This document shows, in pieces, positions 1 to 7,829 of a stretch of 22,189 bases of DNA. The notes under the pieces are model-generated. The model saw nothing but the letters and a program-made list of their open reading frames with translations. It was not told where the DNA came from and searched no databases. Numbering within the stretch: position 1 is the first letter of the stretch; each line of letters opens with the position of its first letter. The position numbers and the translations under genes are program-made. Source of the stretch: Clostridia bacterium (GTDB lineage: Bacteria; Bacillota; Clostridia; Oscillospirales; CAG-272); contig JAKSPW010000002.1 of the NCBI GenBank assembly GCA_024404435.1, positions 1 through 22,189 of the forward strand, in the 5' to 3' direction.

Positions 1-181
1 AAGTCAGCAGGAACAGCGCCGTGCCGTATACGGACCTTTTAAAGCCGTCACTGTAATCGGAGAGCTTATAAACGGCATACAGCATCAGCGCTCCGCCTAT
101 GATATCGGCGAAGAAATACGCTTTTGCAAGTGCGCTCGCAAACGTAATGAAATATCCGAAAAACAGAATACCGAATCCCAT
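1..181 (-). CDS. Membrane protein, N-terminal part only (runs off the window)
   Basis: An open frame begins with ATG at 179-181 and stays open to the window edge, giving about 60 residues (MGFGILFFGYFITFASALAK...). It sits 21 bases after the secA stop on the same strand and has a strong ribosome site (AAAGGAG) at the right distance, so it is probably translated from the secA transcript. The visible part is hydrophobic: one membrane segment at about residues 2-20, a second at about 24-40, then a polar KLSDYSDGFKRS loop and the start of a third hydrophobic stretch. I do not recognise a named family; small multi-spanning proteins of this kind are usually annotated as hypothetical. The gene is real on start context and composition, but its function and length are unknown. 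Confidence 0.7.
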   Translation of the reverse strand, partial: MGFGILFFGYFITFASALAKAYFFADIIGGALMLYAVYKLSDYSDGFKRSVYGTALFLLT

Positions 182-202
182 TACTCTCTCCTTTCTTCAG
201 CT

Positions 203-2956
203 TCAGTCATCCTTTGCATTCGGATCGAAGCCGCAGCATTTCTTGTATTTTTTACCCGATCCGCAGGGGCACGGATCGTTTCTTCCGACCTTCTGAGTTT
301 TATTGACTACGGGCTTCTTCGGAGAAGATTTGCCTTCTGAGCCCGCAAAGCCCTCGGATACGGGTTTTGCTACCTCAACACGTTTCATATTGGCTCTCGG
401 AACGGCAGAAAGGACCATTCTGACCGTGCCGTGACGGATATTACTTATCATCTCGTCGAAGAAGTCGAAAGCGGCGATCCTGTACTCGGAAATCGGGTTT
501 CTCTGTGCATATGCCTGAAGTCCGATCGTCTCCATGACGGAATCCATGGCTTCGAGATGATCCATCCAGTTGCGGTCAACGTTGATAAGAAGAGCTATGC
601 GCTCAAGCTCACGCATATCGGTCTCACCGAAGACCATCTTTTCCTTGGTCTCGTAAATCTCCATGGCGCGTTTTGTAAGAAGCTCTTTAATCTTCTCGCG
701 CTCGTCTGCGGAGTCTCCCGTAAGACCATTAAAATCGTCGTCCGAGCAAAGAAGTCCTTTATATCTGCTCTTGAGTCCGGAGATATCCCAGTTCTCGATG
801 AGCTCGTCGTGGAGGCAGGTGACAACGTCCTCCTCGATGGTACCGGTAATCATCGAAACGATCTTCTCTCTGAGGTCGCTGTTTTCAAGAACTTCAGATC
901 TCTGCTCGTAGATGATCTTTCTCTGCTGGTTCATGACGTCATCGTATTCGAGGACGTTTTTACGTCTGTTGAAGTTCTGATATTCGAGCTTCTTCTGTGC
1001 GCTCTCGATTGAGTTTGAAAGGATCCTTGCGTCGATGGGAGAGTTCTCGTCCATGCCCATCCTGTCGACGATACCGAGTATCTTGTCGGCACCGAACAGA
1101 CGCATCAGATCGTCTTCAAAAGAGAGGAAGAACCTCGACTCACCGGGGTCGCCCTGACGGCCGCTTCGTCCGCGGAGCTGATTGTCGATACGTCTCGATT
1201 CGTGACGTTCGGTTCCGACGACGAAAAGTCCTCCCGCAGCGCATACTTTTTCAGCTTCGGGCTTGATCTCATCGGAAAATTTCTTATAAAGCGAGCGGTA
1301 GTATTCACGCGCGGCGATCGTTTCCTCATCGACGGACACCGAATATCCCGTAGCGAGTGCTATGACGTTCTCCTCATAGCCTTCTTTTCTCATCTGAGCC
1401 TTCGCCATGTATTCGGCGTTACCGCCGAGCATGATGTCGGTACCGCGTCCAGCCATGTTGGTGGAAATGGTAACTGCTCCGAGGCGTCCTGCCTGAGCGA
1501 CGATATCGGCTTCTTTTTCGTGGTATTTAGCGTTAAGGACGGTATGAGGGATGCCGACCTTCTTCAGCTTTGCGGAAAGAAGCTCGGATTTCTCGATGGA
1601 TACGGTACCGACAAGGACTGGCTGTCCTTTTTCATGGCACTCTTTGATCTGCGCGATGATCGCGTTGTCCTTTCCATTCTTCGTCTTGTAAACGACGTCC
1701 TCGTGATCCTCACGGATCATCGGCTTATTTGTCGGGACTTCAACGACGTCGAGATTATATATTTCTCTGAATTCGTTTTCTTCGGACAGAGCCGTACCGG
1801 TCATGCCGGAAAGCTTCGAGTACATTCTGAAGTAGTTCTGGAACGTGACAGTCGCTATCGTGCGGTTTTCCTTGCGGATTATGACGCCTTCCTTTGCCTC
1901 GATAGCCTGATGGAGCCCGTCGGAATAACGTCTGCCGGGCATAAGACGTCCGGTGAAAGTATCGACTATAAGGACCTCGTTATCCTTTACGACGTAGTCA
2001 GTGTCGCGGTGCATAATGCCGTGAGCGCGGAGAGCCTGATAGATGTGATGCGAGATATTCGCGTTTTCGGGATCGGAAAGGTTTCCGATGTTGAAGAATG
2101 CTTCGGCTTTGGCGATACCGGAAGCCGTAAGCGTCGTGTTCTTTGCCTTTTCGTCGACGATATAGTCTTCCTTGATATCGTCGTGATCTTCCTTGGCGTC
2201 AAGCTCCTTGATAACGTGCTTCGAGAGAGTTCTCGCGAATCTGTCGGCCATCTCGTAAAGCGGATCGACGTCGCTTCCCTGTCCCGAAATGATAAGAGGA
2301 GTTCTCGCTTCGTCGATGAGGATGGAGTCGACCTCGTCGACTATCGCAAAGTTATGCCCTCTCTGAACTCTCTGCTCCTTATACGTGACCATGTTGTCAC
2401 GCAGGTAGTCGAATCCGAATTCGTTGTTCGTTCCGTAGGTTATGTCGCAGTTATAAGCGTACTGCTTCTCTTCTCTTGATTCGTCGTGAACGACGAGTCC
2501 GGTCTTCAGTCCGAGGAACTCGTGAACGCGCCCCATCTCCTCGCAGCCGAGTCTTGCAAGGTAGTCGTTTACCGTAACGATGTGAACGCCTTTTCCCGTC
2601 AGCGCGTTGAGGTACGACGGAAGGACGGCAACGAGAGTTTTACCTTCGCCGGTCTTCATCTCGGTTATTCTTCCCTGATGAAGAAGAATTCCGCAGAGGA
2701 CCTGAACGTCGAACGGACGCTTACCGAGAACTCTGTCTGCGGCTTCTCTTGCTACGGCATACGCATCGCACAGGATATCGTCGAGCGTTTCGCCGGCGGC
2801 AAGTCTTTCTTTGAATACGGCAGTCTGCGAAGCAAGCTCCGCATCCTCCATTTTCTTATATTTGTCAGCAAGAGAATTGATGACCTTCAGCATGGGCATG
2901 ATCTTCTTGATCTGTCTTTCGCTGTACGTTCCGAATACTTTTGTAACGAGGCTCAT
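203..2956 (-). CDS. secA: Preprotein translocase motor ATPase SecA
   Basis: SecA is the ATPase that pushes unfolded precursor proteins through the SecYEG channel. The 917-residue product has the full architecture: N-terminal motor with Walker A TGEGKT at about 102-107, the DEVDSILIDEARTPLIISG block leading into the preprotein cross-linking domain, the second motor half with the GTVSIEKSE and TNMAGRGTDI motifs, a helical scaffold/wing region (LRGRSGRQGDPG, NVLEYDDVMNQQRKIIYEQR), and a C-terminal zinc tail CPCGSGKKYKKCCG (C896, C898, C907, C908) that binds SecB or ribosomes in relatives. The length is normal (850-950). The start MSLVTKVFG is conserved in type and follows GAAGG. The leader contains an inverted repeat (2979-3001); a TATAAT at 3034-3039 is a possible -10 but no good -35 is visible. 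A membrane-protein gene follows 21 bases downstream. Confidence 0.98.
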   Translation of the reverse strand: MSLVTKVFGTYSERQIKKIMPMLKVINSLADKYKKMEDAELASQTAVFKERLAAGETLDDILCDAYAVAREAADRVLGKRPFDVQVLCGILLHQGRITEMKTGEGKTLVAVLPSYLNALTGKGVHIVTVNDYLARLGCEEMGRVHEFLGLKTGLVVHDESREEKQYAYNCDITYGTNNEFGFDYLRDNMVTYKEQRVQRGHNFAIVDEVDSILIDEARTPLIISGQGSDVDPLYEMADRFARTLSKHVIKELDAKEDHDDIKEDYIVDEKAKNTTLTASGIAKAEAFFNIGNLSDPENANISHHIYQALRAHGIMHRDTDYVVKDNEVLIVDTFTGRLMPGRRYSDGLHQAIEAKEGVIIRKENRTIATVTFQNYFRMYSKLSGMTGTALSEENEFREIYNLDVVEVPTNKPMIREDHEDVVYKTKNGKDNAIIAQIKECHEKGQPVLVGTVSIEKSELLSAKLKKVGIPHTVLNAKYHEKEADIVAQAGRLGAVTISTNMAGRGTDIMLGGNAEYMAKAQMRKEGYEENVIALATGYSVSVDEETIAAREYYRSLYKKFSDEIKPEAEKVCAAGGLFVVGTERHESRRIDNQLRGRSGRQGDPGESRFFLSFEDDLMRLFGADKILGIVDRMGMDENSPIDARILSNSIESAQKKLEYQNFNRRKNVLEYDDVMNQQRKIIYEQRSEVLENSDLREKIVSMITGTIEEDVVTCLHDELIENWDISGLKSRYKGLLCSDDDFNGLTGDSADEREKIKELLTKRAMEIYETKEKMVFGETDMRELERIALLINVDRNWMDHLEAMDSVMETIGLQAYAQRNPISEYRIAAFDFFDEMISNIRHGTVRMVLSAVPRANMKRVEVAKPVSEGFAGSEGKSSPKKPVVNKTQKVGRNDPCPCGSGKKYKKCCGFDPNAKDD

Positions 2957-2978
2957 GTCAAACCTTCGGCAATGTGCC

Positions 2979-3001
2979 GCCTTTCTTTATTTGTCAAAGG
3001 C
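2979..3001 (-). promoter_or_regulatory. Inverted repeat in the secA leader
   Basis: GCCTTT and AAAGGC face each other across 11 bases, ending about 22 bases before the secA start codon. In the mRNA this forms a 6-bp hairpin close to the ribosome site. secA is translationally controlled in some bacteria, but nothing here proves regulation; the structure is weak and could be chance. Confidence 0.25.
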
Positions 3002-3098
3002 AAATAATCTGCCATATTATCACTATACATTATATTATACATCATATCACCGATAAAATAAAGAGCAAATCGAAAAAATGTCTTTTTGTCTCATTCAC

Positions 3099-3127
3099 TT
3101 GAAGAAAAAGACATATTGAGTTATAAT
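3099..3127 (+). promoter_or_regulatory. Sigma-A type promoter for trmL-polA
   Basis: The -35 TTGAAG (3099-3104) and the -10 TATAAT (3122-3127) are separated by exactly 17 bases. They are followed by an AAGAGGT ribosome site (3138-3144) and the trmL ATG at 3151, which makes a leader of only about 17-20 bases. The surrounding DNA is AT-rich, as expected for the divergent intergenic region between secA and trmL. Confidence 0.8.
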
Positions 3128-3150
3128 ATTAAAAGATAAGAGGTAAGAAC

Positions 3151-3660
3151 ATGAAAAAAATAAACATAGTACTCCACGAGCCCGAAATTCCGCAGAATAC
3201 GGGTAATATCGCCCGCACCTGCGCCGCGACGGGCGCCGCTCTTCATATCATAAAACCCATGGGCTTCGAGATCGACGACAGAAAACTGAAACGCGCGGGA
3301 CTCGATTATTGGCATCTGCTTGATATAACGTATTACGAGAATCTGGATGATTTTTTCGAAAAGAATCCCGATTCCGATTTCTACTGTTATTCGACGAAAG
3401 CGCCGAGGGCTTATACCGAAGTCAACTACCCCTCCCCCGTTTTCCTTTTCTTCGGAAAGGAGACGAAAGGACTTCCCGAGGACTTTCTCGTTGAGAATTA
3501 CGAAAGATGCGTCAGGATCCCGATGAGAGAGAATCTCAGAAGTCTGAATCTGTCGAATTCCGTTGCAATCGGAGTATACGAGGTGCTGAGGCAGCACGGC
3601 TTTGAAGATCAGATGACCGGCAACACCGTACTTGATGACATAAAGGAAAGAACAAAATGA
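3151..3660 (+). CDS. trmL: tRNA (cytidine/uridine-34 2'-O)-methyltransferase TrmL, SPOUT family
   Basis: TrmL methylates the ribose of the wobble base 34 of certain leucine tRNAs using S-adenosylmethionine. The 169-residue length is typical. The trefoil-knot SPOUT motifs are present in order: PEIPQNTGNIARTCAATGA near the N-terminus (motif 1, residues about 11-29), FLFFGKETKGLP (motif 2, about 97-108), and IPMRENLRSLNLSNSVAIGVYE (motif 3, about 122-144), which forms the cofactor knot. The gene starts with ATG shortly after a clear sigma-A promoter. Its stop overlaps the polA start (ATGA), so the two are translationally coupled. A general SpoU-type RNA methylase is the alternative name, but the small size without an extra RNA-binding domain favours TrmL. 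Confidence 0.93.
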   Translation: MKKINIVLHEPEIPQNTGNIARTCAATGAALHIIKPMGFEIDDRKLKRAGLDYWHLLDITYYENLDDFFEKNPDSDFYCYSTKAPRAYTEVNYPSPVFLFFGKETKGLPEDFLVENYERCVRIPMRENLRSLNLSNSVAIGVYEVLRQHGFEDQMTGNTVLDDIKERTK

Positions 3661-6173
3661 GGAAACTGCTCGTACTTGACGGAAACAGCATAATCAACCG
3701 CGCTTTCTACGGAGTGCGCGATCTGTCGACCAAAAACGGCATGCCGACGAACGCTCTCTACGGCTTTGTAAACATAGTCAAGAGATACGCCGACAGACTG
3801 AAGCCGGATTATATGATCTGCGCTTTCGACACTCACGAGCCGACTTTCAGGCACAAAATGTTCGACGAATATAAGGGCAACAGAAAAGGCATGCCCGAGG
3901 AGCTCGTCGTTCAGATGCCTTATGCGAAAGCGATCGCATCGGCTCTCGGCTTCAAGGTAATCGAAGCTCCCGGATACGAAGCTGACGACATAATCGGCAC
4001 TGTCTGCCGTCTCGGAGACGAAGCAGGTGACGTCGAGTCTACCGTACTCACGGGAGACCGCGACTCGCTTCAGCTCATATCGGACAGAACTCACGTCATG
4101 CTTATGAGAAACAAGGGAGACGAGTTCTTCGACAGAGATCATTTCTTCGCCGAATACGGAGTCGGTCCCGAGCAGTTCGTCGACGTGAAGGCTCTGATGG
4201 GCGACTCATCCGACTGCATTCCCGGTGTTCCCGGTATCGGTGAGAAGACTGCGCTGAAGCTCATATCCGCCGCCGAAACACTCGACAAGCTCTATGAAGC
4301 AGAGGACGCGGGCTTTTTCGGCTCAACTCCGTCAGTCGTCAGAAAGCTTTCGGAAGGAAAAGAATCCGCCTTTACGTCAAGAACTCTTGCTACTATTTTC
4401 AAAGAGGTACCGACGGTCACTTCTCTCGACGGACTTGAAAACGGCGGCATGGACAAAAGAACGCTCCGTACTCTCTTCCGCGAGCTTGAATTCGAAGCAT
4501 TTATTACAAAATACGATCTCTTCTGCGACGACGAAATTTGCAGTGACTCGGTTAAAGCCGATACTGAACTTGTCGAAATAACAAAAGAAGAATTCGATAA
4601 TATTACTTTTGTATCCGTTCCGTCCGTCTCCGTCGACGGAGACACGGCTTACGTCTGCGACGGCGAAAAGACATACGTCTGCGGCGACGTCGGCGTCATC
4701 TGCGCTCTCGGCTCTGTTATTTGCCACGACTATAAAAAGCTCTGCAAGACGATAGGCAGCGCAGGTCCCGTGCCGGGATGCGAATTCGACACGATGCTTG
4801 CAAAATATCTGCTCGATCCCGGAAAAAGCGTCTATCTTCTGACAACAGTCGCAGATTCTTACGGCATCACGCCCCCCGAAAACGCATCGGGAGAGGCTGC
4901 CGTCATCCGCGCCTGCGCCGTGAAGTTAAAAGATGAGCTTGAAAATGCGGGGATGACAAAACTTCTTCTTGAGGTGGAAATCCCTCTTGCAAAGGTTCTT
5001 GCCGAAATAGAGCTTGTCGGCTTCAAGATCGACAGAAGCGGGATCAAAGACTACGCGAAATATCTCTTTGACCTCGAAAACGAGCTCGCCGACAAGATAT
5101 ATATGCTTGCGGGACACGATTTCAATATCAATTCTCCGAAGCAGCTCGGTACGGTTCTCTTCGATGAGCTCGGGCTTCCGAGCGGCAAGAAAACCAAAAC
5201 GGGATACGCTACGGACGCCGACACGCTCCAGAAGCTACGTTTCTTCAATCCGATAATTCCGGAAATACTCTCGTACAGAAAAGTTGCAAAGCTCCGCGGC
5301 ACTTACGGCGAAGCGCTTGCCGACATGGCAGATGAAAACGACCGCATACATACCTCACTCAATCAGTGCGGTACGGCAACGGGACGGCTTTCGTCAAACG
5401 ACCCCAATCTTCAGAACATACCCGTCAGGGACGAGCTCGGCCGTGAGCTTCGCAAATACTTTATTGCAGAGGATGAAGATCACGTTCTGATCGACGCGGA
5501 CTACTCGCAGATCGAGCTCAGACTTCTCGCTCATCTGTCGGGCGATGAAAACATGATCTCTGCCTTCAATACGGGCGTGGATATCCACACGATAACGGCT
5601 TCTCAGGTATTCCGCGTGATACCCGAGATGGTAACGAAGGACCTCAGACTGAGAGCAAAGGCGGTCAATTTCGGTATCATATACGGGATAGGCGCCTTCT
5701 CGCTCGCACAGGATATCGGAACGTCGAAAAAGCAGGCGGACGAGTACATCAAAAACTATTTCGAGACGTATCCGAAGATCGAGGGATATCTGAAATCCAC
5801 CGTAGAAAACGCCGAAATAGACGGATTCACGACGACGATGTTCGGCAGACGGAGAAATATTCCCGAGCTGAAAGCAACAAACAAGAACGTTGCCGCATTC
5901 GGCAAGCGGGTCGCAATGAACAGCCCGATCCAGGGTACGGCTGCGGACATTATAAAGATCGCGATGATAAACGTTTCCCGCGCACTGAAGGAAGCCGGAA
6001 TTGACGCAAGACTCATCATGCAGGTCCACGACGAACTGATTGTTGAGTCGGCACTTTCGTGCGCCGATGAAGCAAAAGAGATTCTTGTCAGAGAAATGCA
6101 GACTGCCGCTTCCCTTGCCGTTCCCCTTACGGCTGAAGCCGGCGTCGGAAGATCGTGGCTCGAAGCAAAATAA
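3657..6173 (+). CDS. polA: DNA polymerase I with 5' nuclease and degenerate 3'-5' exonuclease domain
   Basis: PolA fills gaps and removes RNA primers in replication and repair. Of 838 residues, about 1-290 form the 5' nuclease (LVLDGNS, DTHEPTFRHKMFDEYKGNR, APGYEADDIIGT, LTGDRDSLQL, GVPGIGEKTA). Residues about 300-440 occupy the 3'-5' exonuclease position but lack the first D-x-E acidic motif (the region reads VSVDGDTAYVCDG), so proofreading is probably absent, as in Bacillus and Thermus enzymes. Residues about 445-838 are the polymerase: motif A DYSQIELR with D615, motif B around LRAKAVNFGIIYG, motif C QVHDE with D792 and E793. The ATG overlaps the trmL stop; an AAGGAAA ribosome site lies inside trmL. 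A strong hairpin terminator follows immediately. Confidence 0.97.
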   Translation: MRKLLVLDGNSIINRAFYGVRDLSTKNGMPTNALYGFVNIVKRYADRLKPDYMICAFDTHEPTFRHKMFDEYKGNRKGMPEELVVQMPYAKAIASALGFKVIEAPGYEADDIIGTVCRLGDEAGDVESTVLTGDRDSLQLISDRTHVMLMRNKGDEFFDRDHFFAEYGVGPEQFVDVKALMGDSSDCIPGVPGIGEKTALKLISAAETLDKLYEAEDAGFFGSTPSVVRKLSEGKESAFTSRTLATIFKEVPTVTSLDGLENGGMDKRTLRTLFRELEFEAFITKYDLFCDDEICSDSVKADTELVEITKEEFDNITFVSVPSVSVDGDTAYVCDGEKTYVCGDVGVICALGSVICHDYKKLCKTIGSAGPVPGCEFDTMLAKYLLDPGKSVYLLTTVADSYGITPPENASGEAAVIRACAVKLKDELENAGMTKLLLEVEIPLAKVLAEIELVGFKIDRSGIKDYAKYLFDLENELADKIYMLAGHDFNINSPKQLGTVLFDELGLPSGKKTKTGYATDADTLQKLRFFNPIIPEILSYRKVAKLRGTYGEALADMADENDRIHTSLNQCGTATGRLSSNDPNLQNIPVRDELGRELRKYFIAEDEDHVLIDADYSQIELRLLAHLSGDENMISAFNTGVDIHTITASQVFRVIPEMVTKDLRLRAKAVNFGIIYGIGAFSLAQDIGTSKKQADEYIKNYFETYPKIEGYLKSTVENAEIDGFTTTMFGRRRNIPELKATNKNVAAFGKRVAMNSPIQGTAADIIKIAMINVSRALKEAGIDARLIMQVHDELIVESALSCADEAKEILVREMQTAASLAVPLTAEAGVGRSWLEAK

Positions 6174-6198
6174 AAAACTGCCGAAAGGCAGTTTTTTT
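6172..6198. terminator. Bidirectional intrinsic terminator between polA and the zinc-ribbon gene
   Basis: The stem CTGCC/GGCAG carries a GAAA tetraloop on the plus strand. It is flanked by six A's on one side (6172-6177) and seven T's on the other (6192-6198), so it has a T-tract in both directions and extends to a 9-bp stem through A-T pairs. It overlaps the polA stop and abuts the stop of the convergent gene (TAA at 6197-6199), so one hairpin ends both transcripts. Confidence 0.9.
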
Positions 6199-6607
6199 AT
6201 AATAAAATATTGACGTCGAATTTTTCTCCGCACTTCGGGCATTTCACGGTATGCTTTCCGCCGACGTTAGGCAGCTTCACTATCGCTCTGCAATGACTGC
6301 ATTTGCGGAAGCGGGCGGTTTTTATATATCTGAATCTGTCGAAAAAAAGCTTCAGCTCGATACCGATATTTTTCTTGATTTTCAGATATTTCCTGTTTTC
6401 CGCACTTCTTTTCACGGTGTTCTTTGAAAAGAATCTGAAAAGCGTATATGCAAGGACCGCGTAAGCGGCAATATAAACGTACGGATTTCCGAAAAAGAGG
6501 TTAACAAGTATTATTATGACGTATACGACAAGCGTGAACTTACCGAAGCTGTCAATGCCGCAGCATCCTCTGAATACACTTAAGAGCTTATCTCTGAATC
6601 TTCCCAT
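6197..6607 (-). CDS. Small membrane protein with C-terminal zinc ribbon
   Basis: The 136-residue product (MGRFRDKLLSVFRGCCGIDS...) has two predicted membrane helices, FTLVVYVIIILVNLFF and YVYIAAYAVLAYTLFRFF. A basic segment follows with FSKNTVKRSAENRKYL, then a C-terminal CSHC-x(n)-CPKCG pair of knuckles that should bind one zinc. This layout matches a common clostridial group of two-helix, zinc-ribbon membrane proteins of unknown role, as I recall. The frame is open further upstream, but the ATG at 6605-6607 is chosen because AAAGGA (6616-6621) stands 8 bases before it and a promoter lies just beyond; the longer version would start upstream of that promoter's start point. No function can be assigned. 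Confidence 0.85.
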   Translation of the reverse strand: MGRFRDKLLSVFRGCCGIDSFGKFTLVVYVIIILVNLFFGNPYVYIAAYAVLAYTLFRFFSKNTVKRSAENRKYLKIKKNIGIELKLFFDRFRYIKTARFRKCSHCRAIVKLPNVGGKHTVKCPKCGEKFDVNILL

Positions 6608-6629
6608 TTGATACATCCTTTCTATATTT

Positions 6630-6658
6630 ATTTTATCATATCGGGAAGACAAAGTCAA
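6630..6658 (-). promoter_or_regulatory. Sigma-A promoter with extended -10 for the zinc-ribbon gene
   Basis: Reading the minus strand, TTGACT (6653-6658), 17 bases, TAAAAT (6630-6635), with TGA directly before the -10 (extended TGn). The -35 lies right behind the TGA stop of the upstream ATPase gene, so the downstream gene can be transcribed on its own. It also fixes the gene start at 6607. Confidence 0.75.
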
Positions 6659-6660
6659 GT

Positions 6661-7728
6661 TCACCCGAGTTCCTCTGATATCTTATGCGTCAGGAATGCG
6701 GTATATTCACCGAGCCTTTCAAAATCCATGGAGGCAGAATATATTTTTTCGAGCGCAAAATGGTGTTCTCCGGCAGAAGAAAGGCGTTTTTTTACCTCAT
6801 CGGCGCATGATGAGATTATTTTGGAAGCAAGCATTGTATCACTCCGCACTTTCGTGGGCTTTTCTTTATCCGTAAATCGCCGTACGTTTATCTCATTCTG
6901 AGAAAACACGTCATTAACGGAAAAGAGAATTCTCTTTTCGGGCAGATAGACCTCGTTTACAGTTTTGAATAACGGATCGACGGTATATATTACGTCTGCA
7001 CCTGTCCTCTTCAGCTTTTCAAGGAGCGACAACATATATAAGTCTTTTTGAAACGTTACGCCTTTAACGGAGTATACGGTATCTGCAGTAATACCGAAAG
7101 GATCGAGTCTTACAGCGCCCTTCATTCCGACAGCTCTTGTCGCGGCTCGGATAATTCTGCCGTTTCCTTCGGAAATTTTCAGCTTTTTTATCAGTCTGTC
7201 AATTGATTTTGAGCACTTATCCGTGTCGATTAGTTCTTCGCTTTTTTTCAAAGCTCCTTTATACACTATTTCAGCTGATTTTGCATATCTTGCAGCCTCA
7301 CGGAACAATTTTCCTTTTTCTTCCGTGTGAAGGATTACTTCATCTGCTCTTTTTTTTAATTCTTCATCATTCCGGAATACCGACAGATCGACGAGAGACG
7401 ATCTTGCACCGGGATACTTCATATCGAAAGTATGAGGTGCCGTTCCGTCTGCAATACCTATTCTTCCGTCAAGCACCACTCCGTCAAGAGAGTCGGCGTC
7501 CGAACTGCACGCAAATCGTACTGCATGATGACCGAGTTTTTCGGCTTCTTCTGCTATCTTTTTCATCAGGGTACTTTTCCCCGTTCCGGCAGCGCCTTTG
7601 ATGATATACAGCCTCTCAAGTTTTCCCTCGTCGAAAGCATCAGTCATTAAAACAAAACCGTCTCCCGTATTCTGCCCGATAAAAAAGTCTCCGAACTCCG
7701 CCTTTTTATATTCGATAATATTCCTCAC
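6661..7728 (-). CDS. PRK06851-like P-loop ATPase with a degenerate second half
   Basis: The 355-residue protein starts with GTG (7726-7728), directly after a strong GGAGGT ribosome site 6 bases away. Residues 40-53 (LYIIKGAAGTGKST) form a clear Walker A, followed by CSSDADSLDGVVLDGRIGIADGTAPHTFD, typical of the PRK06851 group of uncharacterised ATPases. Residues about 218-273 (VYSVKGVTFQKDLYML...) align in order with residues 40-95, so the protein is an internal duplication; in the second copy the GxxxxGK[ST] is gone. From memory, relatives carry two intact P-loops. Function is unknown. A possible weak promoter (TTATCA, 18 bases, TATTAT) overlaps the terminator of the upstream surface-protein gene. 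The zinc-ribbon gene follows 53 bases later. Confidence 0.85.
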   Translation of the reverse strand: MRNIIEYKKAEFGDFFIGQNTGDGFVLMTDAFDEGKLERLYIIKGAAGTGKSTLMKKIAEEAEKLGHHAVRFACSSDADSLDGVVLDGRIGIADGTAPHTFDMKYPGARSSLVDLSVFRNDEELKKRADEVILHTEEKGKLFREAARYAKSAEIVYKGALKKSEELIDTDKCSKSIDRLIKKLKISEGNGRIIRAATRAVGMKGAVRLDPFGITADTVYSVKGVTFQKDLYMLSLLEKLKRTGADVIYTVDPLFKTVNEVYLPEKRILFSVNDVFSQNEINVRRFTDKEKPTKVRSDTMLASKIISSCADEVKKRLSSAGEHHFALEKIYSASMDFERLGEYTAFLTHKISEELG

Positions 7729-7786
7729 CGCAGGACCTCCGCTATATTATTTCATTACATAATATGTTTTTCCCGCGATTCTTGAT

Positions 7787-7820
7787 AAAAAAAGAAGACA
7801 TCTTTCGATGTCTTCTTTTT
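7787..7820 (-). terminator. Intrinsic terminator of the SLH surface-protein gene
   Basis: A 12-bp stem (7791-7802 with 7807-7818) is closed by a GAAA tetraloop on the minus strand and followed by an unbroken run of T's (7787-7793 read on minus). It lies 10 bases after the TGA stop. T-rich sequence also follows on the plus strand, but no plus-strand gene ends here. Confidence 0.92.
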
Positions 7821-7829
7821 GTTTTAAGC

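Noticed and set aside
1202..2479. 425-codon plus-strand open frame opposite secA
   Set aside because: secA is certain on the other strand; the translation shows no motifs and is explained by complementary codon bias.
5394..6242. 282-codon minus-strand open frame opposite polA
   Set aside because: It overlaps the conserved polymerase domain and the shared terminator; no domain or ribosome site is visible.
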